Below are positions 1 to 5,113 of a DNA stretch of 5,992 bases, in pieces (positions within the stretch are counted from its first letter, which is position 1; each line of letters starts with the position of its first letter). Made by a program: the position numbers and the translations under genes. Source of the DNA: Oligoflexia bacterium (GTDB lineage: Bacteria > Bdellovibrionota > UBA1018); contig CAIYTD010000388.1 in the NCBI GenBank assembly GCA_903928955.1, forward strand, positions 1 through 5,992. The letters are read 5' to 3'. The notes beneath the pieces were generated by a model. That model saw only the letters and a list, made by a program, of their open reading frames with translations. It was not told the DNA's origin and made no database searches.

Positions 1-15
1 AAAATTATATACTAA

Positions 16-84
16 ATGTCATTAAATTGCACGTATTGTAATAATATTTTTACAACAAAATCAAGTTTAAATTGTCATCAAAAG
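16..84 (+). CDS. Partial C2H2-type zinc-finger protein, giant-virus-like (3' end lost at junction)
   Basis: An ATG at 16 opens a frame whose first 23 residues look like the start of a zinc finger: Cys5 and Cys8 (CxxC), an aromatic at position 12, Leu18 and His21, which is the C-x2-C-x12-H spacing of classical fingers. The run from the Phe to His-Gln-Lys resembles short zinc-finger proteins I remember from giant DNA viruses (Mimiviridae, klosneuvirus-like); that is recall, not a search result. The leader before the ATG is almost pure A/T and the segment is about 18 % G+C, far below the rest of the window. From about position 84 the frame continues only as the antisense of the glycyl-tRNA synthetase gene. 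The second metal-ligand half (a further His or Cys after the HQK) is therefore missing. Only 23 residues support this, so the assignment is moderate at best. Confidence 0.5.
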
Positions 85-886
85 CAGCTTTGGCATAATG
101 AGCGAGTTCGCCTGGGCCATGTTCGTGAAATCTTAATTTATTTTTTCGAATCCCATTGTCTAAATGCCATTGGAATCGAGTTTCTTTCCATTGCTGAAAC
201 CAGTCCATATCAGTCCCAGGTTTGACAAAAAATTGCATCTCCATTTGCTCAAATTCACGTGTGCGGAATATAAAATTTCCTGGGGTAATTTCATTTCGAA
301 ATGCTTTGCCTATTTGGGAGATCCCAAAGGGTATCTTTTGACGTGAAGATTGTTGAACATTGAGAAAATTGACGTAAATACCTTGAGCTGTTTCAGGGCG
401 AAGATAGACAATAGAAGCCGAGTCTTCTAAAGGGCCCATATAGCTTTTGAACATGAGATTGAATTGGCGAGGTTCAGTCAGTTCACCACTACATTCTGGA
501 CATTTTTTAAGGGAAAGAATTTTTGGGTCTAGCTGATCTGCACGAAATCGAGATTTACATTTTTTGCAATCTACCAGCGGATCTACAAATCCCGATATAT
601 GACCCGAGGCTTCCCATACGCGAGGATGCATGAGAATCGCAGCATCTAAACCCTCAATGTCTTCTCGGTCAGTCATGGATTTCCACCAGCGTTCTTTGAC
701 ATTTCTTTTCAGTTCCACTCCTAATGGGCCATAATCCCAGCAGGCATTGATTCCTCCGTATACTTCGCTAGAAGGGAAAATAAAACCTCGGCGCTTACAG
801 AGGGAGACTAACTCCGCCATGTTTTTTAAATTTTGAGGTTCGCTTTTTACTGAGGACGGGGATTCGGAGTCGGATAAATTACTCAT
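50..886 (-). CDS. glyQS: Glycyl-tRNA synthetase, single-chain dimeric type, truncated at the C-terminus
   Basis: This class II synthetase charges tRNA-Gly with glycine in the cytoplasm. From the ATG at 886, the canonical N-terminal block (VSLCKRRGFIFPSSEVYGG) is at about residues 27-45. Next come a zinc-knuckle-like insertion with CxxC pairs at 107-110 and 129-132, the RPETAQGIY motif at 163-171, and motif 2 starting with FRNEI at 196-200 and running to about 220. The match ends at the HYAKAAFD block near residue 270, and eight unrelated residues follow before the stop. Motif 3 and the anticodon-binding domain are absent. Bacterial members are usually about 440-500 residues, so roughly 40 % is missing and this copy cannot be functional as written. 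A TTG at 904 and the ATG at 820 (MAELVSL, matching the usual family start) are other possible starts; none has a good Shine-Dalgarno. It lies 50 bp after msbA on the same strand. Confidence 0.93.
   Translation of the reverse strand: MSNLSDSESPSSVKSEPQNLKNMAELVSLCKRRGFIFPSSEVYGGINACWDYGPLGVELKRNVKERWWKSMTDREDIEGLDAAILMHPRVWEASGHISGFVDPLVDCKKCKSRFRADQLDPKILSLKKCPECSGELTEPRQFNLMFKSYMGPLEDSASIVYLRPETAQGIYVNFLNVQQSSRQKIPFGISQIGKAFRNEITPGNFIFRTREFEQMEMQFFVKPGTDMDWFQQWKETRFQWHLDNGIRKNKLRFHEHGPGELAHYAKAAFDDNLNLILL
77..83. other. Chimeric junction with about 7-bp microhomology
   Basis: The bases ATCAAAA can be read both as the end of the zinc-finger fragment (His-Gln-Lys, plus strand) and as the last recognisable codons of the synthetase (Phe-Asp, minus strand). 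To the left the DNA is extremely AT-rich and the synthetase reading turns into a nonsense tail of 8 residues ending in a stop at 50-52. To the right the DNA has ordinary bacterial composition and clear synthetase homology. A short shared sequence at a sharp change in composition and content is what a microhomology-mediated join leaves, whether made in the cell, during whole-genome amplification, or by an assembler. Confidence 0.6.
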
Positions 887-936
887 AAGATTAGGGGATA
901 ACAAAGCTTCAGAATGAGCGCAACTGGAAGTCTTTT

Positions 937-2658
937 TTAAATGCGAGTGGTCGCGTGAAACTGTGTATATTCTCCATCTAAGTTTAAGAGTTCTTCGTGG
1001 GATCCCTTTTCGACAATTTTGCCATCTTTGAGAACAAGGATGAGGTTTGCATGTCGAATGGTGGAGAGTCGATGAGCGATAATCAAAGTAGTGCGGTTGA
1101 TCATGAGCTCATCTAGAGCGCTCTGAACTGCGCGCTCAGAAGTAGTATCTAAACTAGAAGTTGCTTCATCGAGAATGAGTATAGGAGCCTCTCTCAAAAA
1201 GGCACGGGCAATGGATATTCTTTGTCGTTCGCCACCAGATAGTTTTTGTCCACGGTCCCCTATGATGGATTGAAACCCATTCGGTAAGCTTTCAATAAAT
1301 TCTAGTGCATGAGCCCGTTTCGCAGCATTCCGAATTTCTTTGGGAGAAGCAGAGAGACGTCCACATCGAATATTTTCTTCAATGGTATCATTAAAAAGAA
1401 AAACATCTTGACTGACGATGGCAATCATTCTTCTGAGGTCATGTAAGGCGAGCTCTCGAATGTCGTGTCCATCTATGAGAATATTTCCTTCTGTAACATC
1501 AAAGATACGAGGCAAAAGACTGACTAACGAACTTTTTCCGGAACCACTTGCTCCAACTAAGGCAACGGCTTGGCCGCGTGGTACTGTGAAATCAATGTTT
1601 TTTAGAATAGTGCGGCCTGGTGAATCGGGATAGGCAAATGAAACATTTTTTAATTCAATGCTCGTGTGAAATTTTTTTAATGCACGGGGAGACGGCGATT
1701 CATGTAAATGGGATTTCCATTGAAAGATTTCAAAAATTCGATCACAGGCTGCGGAGGCCTGGTGAAGTTTAATATTCACATCATTCATCATTCGAATGGG
1801 GTTCATCATCATTGCAAATGCTGTAAAAAAAGCAAAAAGATCTCCAGGTGTCATTTTACCTACGAGAACTTGAAGGCCACCATAATAAATGAGAGGAGCT
1901 AAGGCTAAAGCAGTTAAAAACTCTACCAAAGGATGGGAAGTTTCTTCTAAAAGAGAGGTTTTGAGCAGGAGTTTTGCGTAGTTTTCGTTTTTTTCTCTAA
2001 ATTTTTTATGAACGTATTTTTCGAGTCGAAAAATCTTTACGACTCGAATTCCTGAAAAAGTTTCTTGAAGGATGGAATAGAGGCGAGCATTGACTTCTGC
2101 CATTTTTGTCAAATAGCGCTTGAGATTTTTCCCTGTGCTAGCAAAAACCCAAGCCATAGGGGGAACGACAATCAACGTAATCAGAGTCAGTCTCCAGTTC
2201 AAGTAAAGGACATAGCTAAAAAGAAAAACGAGTGTAATCGGTTCTCTGACAATGACATTGATGGAAGCTAAGCCGGCGTCTACAAATTGCGGATCTACAC
2301 TGGTGCGGGACATCAGCGTACCTGTGCTTTGCAGAGTAAAGTAATCGGCAGAAAGGCCCACGAGATGCGAAAAAAGATCATTTTTGATCTTTTGATTGAC
2401 TCGAATCATTACTATTTTTAATAGGTAGTAGTGGCTAAATCTGACAATGAAATTCAAAGCATAGAGGCCTATGATTGCAAAAGGAAAAAAAAGTAACTTG
2501 GAAGGATCTTTTCGAACAAGCAGATCGTCGAGCATGTAGCGTACAACAGGGGCAGGGCCGAGACGAATGGCTGATAGAGGGATGGCAAGTGCCGTGCTCA
2601 AGAGAATGAGCCAAAAGTAGGGTCGCAAATAAGGCTTCAATTTCATTAAAGATCGCAT
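937..2658 (-). CDS. msbA: Lipid A export ABC transporter, fused permease/ATPase (MsbA-like)
   Basis: This is a half-transporter of 573 residues, close to the 580 typical of MsbA. It works as an inner-membrane homodimer that flips lipid A-core to the periplasmic leaflet. The N-terminal type-1 exporter domain (about residues 1-310) has several hydrophobic spans. The nucleotide-binding domain follows: A-loop Tyr343, Walker A GASGSGKSS 369-377, Q-loop Gln417, signature LSGGERQR 473-480, Walker B ILILDEAT 493-500 with catalytic Glu498, and switch His529. All key residues are intact. The start at 2658 is chosen because GGAAG lies 4 bases upstream and the protein then begins MRSLMKLKPY, like the family; an ATG at 2688 would add ten residues and has no clear ribosome site. 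It is divergent from gmhB, another LPS gene, which supports lipid A export over a generic drug exporter. Substrate is inferred, since MsbA-like pumps are hard to separate by sequence. Confidence 0.88.
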   Translation of the reverse strand: MRSLMKLKPYLRPYFWLILLSTALAIPLSAIRLGPAPVVRYMLDDLLVRKDPSKLLFFPFAIIGLYALNFIVRFSHYYLLKIVMIRVNQKIKNDLFSHLVGLSADYFTLQSTGTLMSRTSVDPQFVDAGLASINVIVREPITLVFLFSYVLYLNWRLTLITLIVVPPMAWVFASTGKNLKRYLTKMAEVNARLYSILQETFSGIRVVKIFRLEKYVHKKFREKNENYAKLLLKTSLLEETSHPLVEFLTALALAPLIYYGGLQVLVGKMTPGDLFAFFTAFAMMMNPIRMMNDVNIKLHQASAACDRIFEIFQWKSHLHESPSPRALKKFHTSIELKNVSFAYPDSPGRTILKNIDFTVPRGQAVALVGASGSGKSSLVSLLPRIFDVTEGNILIDGHDIRELALHDLRRMIAIVSQDVFLFNDTIEENIRCGRLSASPKEIRNAAKRAHALEFIESLPNGFQSIIGDRGQKLSGGERQRISIARAFLREAPILILDEATSSLDTTSERAVQSALDELMINRTTLIIAHRLSTIRHANLILVLKDGKIVEKGSHEELLNLDGEYTQFHATTRI

Positions 2659-2728
2659 GAGTCTTCCAGTCACAGAATATTGGCACATTCTTTCGGCGAA
2701 TTCGAGGATTAATGGTAGTTCCTTTTTT
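2659..2728. promoter_or_regulatory. Divergent msbA / gmhB intergenic region
   Basis: These 70 bases separate the chosen starts of msbA (minus) and gmhB (plus), so both genes must be transcribed from here unless promoters lie inside coding sequence. I see TTGGCA at 2680-2685 on the plus strand but no well-spaced -10 partner, so I name no specific promoter. The gap holds no hairpin or repeat that I could recognise. Its role as a shared promoter region is inferred from layout. Confidence 0.4.
2663..2667 (-). promoter_or_regulatory. Ribosome binding site of msbA
   Basis: On the minus strand GGAAG sits 4 bases before the ATG at 2658. It is the only good Shine-Dalgarno match among the three candidate starts (2688, 2658, 2646) and decides the msbA start. 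Confidence 0.55.
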
Positions 2729-3310
2729 ATGGTAAATATTCAGAAATCTAGTCAGCTGAGAAAGGCAATTTTTTTAGATCGGGATGGGACCTTGAATGAA
2801 GATCCTGGTTATTTGAGTCATCCAGATCAATTGAAGCTTTTTCCAGGTGTGGGCGAAGGATTGGCTCTTTTAAAGTCTGCTGGATATTTGTTGATCGTGA
2901 TTTCTAATCAATCAGGAGTGGCTCGAGGCCGAATTCAGTATGAGTCTCTTGCCCTGATTCATGAGCGGCTAGACCAGCTTCTCACTCCCTGGGCTGTTCA
3001 AATTGATTTTTATCAGCTTTGCCTTCATCATCCGGATGAAGGGTGTGAGTGCCGTAAACCTAAGCCTAAATTAATTTTGGATATCGCCTTCGAGCTCAAT
3101 ATTGATCTTTCGAAGTCTTATATGATCGGAGATCGACTTTCTGATTTAGAGGCAGGAATTGCAGCAGGATGTAGAGCGTCCCTTCTTGTTAAAACAGGAG
3201 ATGGAGCAAAAGCAGCCCTCCAAATCGAGCAAAAAAGTCTTGCTCCTTTTGTCGGAGAATCTTTTTTAGCTGTGGCTCAGTGGATCGTGAGAGATAGCAG
3301 CCATCCTTAA
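2729..3310 (+). CDS. gmhB: D-glycero-D-manno-heptose 1,7-bisphosphate 7-phosphatase (HAD family)
   Basis: GmhB removes the 7-phosphate of heptose 1,7-bisphosphate in the cytoplasm, on the way to ADP-heptose for the LPS inner core. The 193-residue protein matches the family length (about 190). HAD motif I is FLDRDGTLN with nucleophile Asp17 and acid/base Asp19. Motif II is SNQSGVARG at 59-67. The structural zinc site is present as Cys98, His100, Cys106 and Cys108 (C-x-H-x5-C-x-C), followed by RKPKP with the motif III lysine. Motif IV is GDRLSD with Asp135 and Asp139. The zinc loop separates it from histidinol-phosphatase-only HAD proteins less well than a tree would. The frame is open back to an ATG at 2657, but family proteins start just before the KAIFLDRDG block, so 2729 is preferred although its Shine-Dalgarno is weak. 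Its last 45 bp overlap the 3' end of recO on the other strand. Confidence 0.9.
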   Translation: MVNIQKSSQLRKAIFLDRDGTLNEDPGYLSHPDQLKLFPGVGEGLALLKSAGYLLIVISNQSGVARGRIQYESLALIHERLDQLLTPWAVQIDFYQLCLHHPDEGCECRKPKPKLILDIAFELNIDLSKSYMIGDRLSDLEAGIAAGCRASLLVKTGDGAKAALQIEQKSLAPFVGESFLAVAQWIVRDSSHP

Positions 3311-4093
3311 AAAACGCAGGCTTTTCATGGGGGCCTTTTCAAAACCCGGAATATGGTAAACAAAAAGAGCTCTTAGAAACTGAAATAAATGGATGTGCTC
3401 TGAAAGAGATGCACGTGTTTGTTCGGCCACTTGTCTGATCGGTAGATGTAAGCTGATTTGGAAATCCTGAATAGACAAAACACTGAGTGTAATAGAATGA
3501 TCTGGAAAGAGTTGCGCTTGTGTTGAATAGCATGCGGAGCAAACCCAGCTTGCATCGATAATTCTGCAAAAGATAGGATCAAGACGGTTTTTAATCGATT
3601 CGAGCGGGATTTTACATGCGAGACAGCGGTGAAATTGGGGTTGGTTACCGTTACATTGGAGAATTTTTCCAAAATAAGCATTCAGAAGGGGAAATCCACT
3701 TTGAGAAGAAGGACTTGCGTTTAAAGTAGAAAGTGCGTTGGAGTGCAGTTTAAAAAGTTCAGGACATTTTTCGCCTGGAGGGGCGACTCGCAGGATGACT
3801 TCATTAAATGTGCTAGCAATTGCCAAGTTTTCAAAATTTTTAGGTAACTGATCAAAGGATTTTCGAACATGGGCTTCGGTGAGATGAAAGAATTCCGTCC
3901 CTGGTCTTTGAGTGAATATCCAATCACTTGCAGTAAAAAGCTCAAGAGAGCCGCCAAATCTCCGAGATTGGATGGAGTTTTTGGCCAGAGCAGTGATTAA
4001 TCCATGGTTTTGGGTTAAAGCGGTTACCATTCGGCTGCGCTCTTCGTATGCAGTGGTTCGTAAAATAATCGCTAAATCCCGGTTGGGCAGCAT
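3266..4093 (-). CDS. recO: DNA repair protein RecO
   Basis: RecO works with RecR (and RecF) to load RecA on SSB-covered single-stranded DNA and can anneal strands; it is cytoplasmic. The 275-residue protein begins with the typical N-terminal OB-fold pattern: an early AIILRTTAYEE stretch, then LTQNHGLITALAKNS and RRFGGSLELFTASDWIF at about 44-60. The central helical domain follows. Two CxxC pairs, Cys157/Cys160 and Cys185/Cys188, form the zinc-finger-like element found in many RecO proteins. Length is slightly above the usual 230-260. The ATG at 4093 has an AAAGAG sequence 5 bases upstream. recO near glyQS is a recurring neighbour relation (for example recO-glyQ-glyS in Bacillus), though here gmhB and msbA lie between. 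The C-terminal coding end overlaps gmhB tail-to-tail. Confidence 0.88.
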   Translation of the reverse strand: MLPNRDLAIILRTTAYEERSRMVTALTQNHGLITALAKNSIQSRRFGGSLELFTASDWIFTQRPGTEFFHLTEAHVRKSFDQLPKNFENLAIASTFNEVILRVAPPGEKCPELFKLHSNALSTLNASPSSQSGFPLLNAYFGKILQCNGNQPQFHRCLACKIPLESIKNRLDPIFCRIIDASWVCSACYSTQAQLFPDHSITLSVLSIQDFQISLHLPIRQVAEQTRASLSEHIHLFQFLRALFVYHIPGFEKAPMKSLRFLRMAAISHDPLSHS

Positions 4094-4164
4094 TTGTACT
4101 CTTTAGCATAGTTGGGTTTCAAGGAGGTAGTGCACTGAGTCATTTTATGGTACTCTAGCGGTTT
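4094..4164. promoter_or_regulatory. Divergent recO / SMR-like gene intergenic region
   Basis: These 71 bases must carry the promoters for recO (minus) and for the SMR-like gene plus ribE (plus). The stretch holds an 8-base palindrome AGTGCACT at 4129-4136 and a strong plus-strand AAGGAGGT at 4121-4128. I find no convincing -35/-10 pair in either direction. It is too short for an FMN riboswitch, and none of that element's conserved blocks were recognised. Confidence 0.4.
4121..4128 (+). promoter_or_regulatory. Orphan strong Shine-Dalgarno sequence
   Basis: AAGGAGGT is a near-perfect match to the anti-Shine-Dalgarno end of 16S rRNA, but it lies 36 bases before the ATG of the SMR-like gene, too far to serve it. 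Nearby starts give only tiny frames: GTG at 4130 stops after two codons, and ATG at 4147 encodes Met-Val-Leu then TAG at 4156-4158, seven bases before the real start (4159-4164 lie between). It may be chance, or part of a reinitiation leader. Confidence 0.35.
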
Positions 4165-4467
4165 ATGTTTTTTTTGATCACTGCTTCTATTCTTTATGCA
4201 GCGGGTGGAATTTGTATGAAAAGCGCCCGTGGATTTCAGGAGATCGTTCCTTCTCTTTTGGTTTTTTTCTTTTTTTCTTTAGCTGCTGGGATCCAAATTT
4301 GGGCAATGAAAAATGTTGATTTAAGCAAAGGTTATTTGTTGGTAGCCGGGATGGAAGGGGTTTTTGCAATATTTGCAGGAGTATTCTATTTTGGAGAAAA
4401 AATAGCGCTGCTTCAGGGAATAGGTTCTTTTCTCATTTTGTTAGGAATTTTATTTTTGAGGCTATAA
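4165..4467 (+). CDS. SMR/ArnE-like four-helix membrane protein lacking the EmrE catalytic glutamate
   Basis: This is a 100-residue, very hydrophobic inner-membrane protein with four predicted helices (about 2-18, 28-48, 55-76 and 81-99), the size and topology of small multidrug resistance proteins. It aligns without gaps to EmrE as I remember it, with an offset of 3: Lys19 matches Lys22, Gly-Phe 23-24 matches 26-27, Pro29 matches Pro32, Tyr57 matches Tyr60 and Gly62 matches Gly65. However, Glu14, essential for drug/proton exchange in EmrE, is Tyr11 here, and Trp63 is Val60. A glutamate (Glu64) stands where EmrE has Gly67. Loss of Glu14 is known in SMR-like lipid-carrier flippase subunits such as ArnE/ArnF, so a lipid or metabolite role is more likely than drug efflux; the substrate is unknown. 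The start has no clear Shine-Dalgarno and follows an in-frame TAG at 4156. The stop is 4 bp before ribE, indicating co-transcription and probably translational coupling. Confidence 0.75.
   Translation: MFFLITASILYAAGGICMKSARGFQEIVPSLLVFFFFSLAAGIQIWAMKNVDLSKGYLLVAGMEGVFAIFAGVFYFGEKIALLQGIGSFLILLGILFLRL
4458..4461 (+). promoter_or_regulatory. Ribosome binding site of ribE inside the preceding gene
   Basis: GAGG lies within the last codons of the SMR-like gene, 10 bases before the ribE ATG at 4472. The upstream gene's stop falls between the two, a layout that favours coupled translation. Confidence 0.45.
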
Positions 4468-4471
4468 TTTT

Positions 4472-5113
4472 ATGTTTACTGGAATTATTCAAGGTTTTTT
4501 CCCATTAGTTGAAATGACTCGAAAACCTGGCCTTTTCAGCTATAGTATTGACTTTCATCCTGAAGTACTCAAAGAGCTCCGAATCGGCGCAAGTATATCA
4601 GTAAATGGGGTTTGTCAAAGCGTAGTGAAAATAGTGGGTACTCGAGTGGGGTTTGATGCGATTCAAGAAACTTTGAATTGCACAACAGTCCAAAGCTTTC
4701 AACTCGGGCAGTGTGTGAATATTGAGCGTGCTGCGAAGTGGGGGGATGAAATAGGCGGACACTTCTTGTCAGGTCACGTAGTAGGTCGAGCTCAAATTCT
4801 GAAAATCGAATCGTCGGAAAATAACAGGGTTTTTACATTTCAATGCTTATCTGAATGGATGAAATACTTATTTTCGAAAGGTTTTATTGCTTTAGATGGA
4901 GTGAGCTTAACATTGGGAGATGTGAATCCTCAAGGAACTTGTAAGGTTCATTTGATTCCAGAAACCCTTCGAGTAACCACGTTTGGGCATCTGCAAGAAG
5001 GGGACTGGGTGAATGTAGAGATTGACTCTCAGACCCAAGCGATTGTTGAAACAGTAAATCGAATCCTTTTAAGTGAGCCCTATTTTGAAATTGCTAGCCG
5101 CTCTAAGCGATAA
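4472..5113 (+). CDS. ribE: Riboflavin synthase, alpha-chain type
   Basis: Riboflavin synthase dismutates two molecules of 6,7-dimethyl-8-ribityllumazine to riboflavin and a pyrimidinedione, the last step of riboflavin synthesis, in the cytoplasm as a homotrimer. The 213 residues match the E. coli enzyme (also called RibC). Two repeated lumazine-binding beta-barrels are visible. The first opens with MFTGII (Phe2) and contains Ser41, the NGVC motif with Cys48, VNIERAAKWGDEIGGH at 82-97 and SGHVVG with His102. The second contains KGFIALDGVSLTLG (Ser145), HLIPETLRVTTFG at 160-172 and Asp185 before the C-terminal trimerisation helix. The positions Ser41, Cys48, His102 and Asp185 coincide with the E. 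coli active-site numbering. After NGVC the protein has Gln-Ser where most have Leu-Thr. The other rib genes are not in the window and no FMN riboswitch precedes the unit. Its last 34 bp overlap the next gene on the other strand. Confidence 0.93.
   Translation: MFTGIIQGFFPLVEMTRKPGLFSYSIDFHPEVLKELRIGASISVNGVCQSVVKIVGTRVGFDAIQETLNCTTVQSFQLGQCVNIERAAKWGDEIGGHFLSGHVVGRAQILKIESSENNRVFTFQCLSEWMKYLFSKGFIALDGVSLTLGDVNPQGTCKVHLIPETLRVTTFGHLQEGDWVNVEIDSQTQAIVETVNRILLSEPYFEIASRSKR

Noticed and set aside
1..15. AAAATTAT at the window start as a mimivirus-type early promoter (AAAATTGA)
   Set aside because: It is not an exact match, and in DNA this AT-rich such a near-match is expected by chance.
16..225. 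A 69-residue plus-strand reading frame taken as one whole gene
   Set aside because: Only the first 23 codons are zinc-finger-like; the rest is the antisense of well-conserved glyQS sequence.
887..904. TTG at 904 as the glyQS start
   Set aside because: It adds six residues, has no spaced Shine-Dalgarno, and an ATG at 886 is available.
2435..2686. Cys/His-rich 83-residue minus-strand frame that looks a little like a metal-binding protein
   Set aside because: It lies out of frame inside the conserved msbA coding sequence and its cysteines have no regular spacing.
2657..2728. Upstream ATG at 2657 as the gmhB start
   Set aside because: It would add 24 residues unlike any GmhB N-terminus and would run into the msbA start region.
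4094..4164. FMN riboswitch ahead of the ribE unit
   Set aside because: The gap is only 71 bp and none of the conserved RFN-element blocks were recognised.
5098..5110. Hairpin CGCT-CTA-AGCG at the ribE end as a terminator
   Set aside because: The stem is only 4 bp and no T-run follows on either strand.
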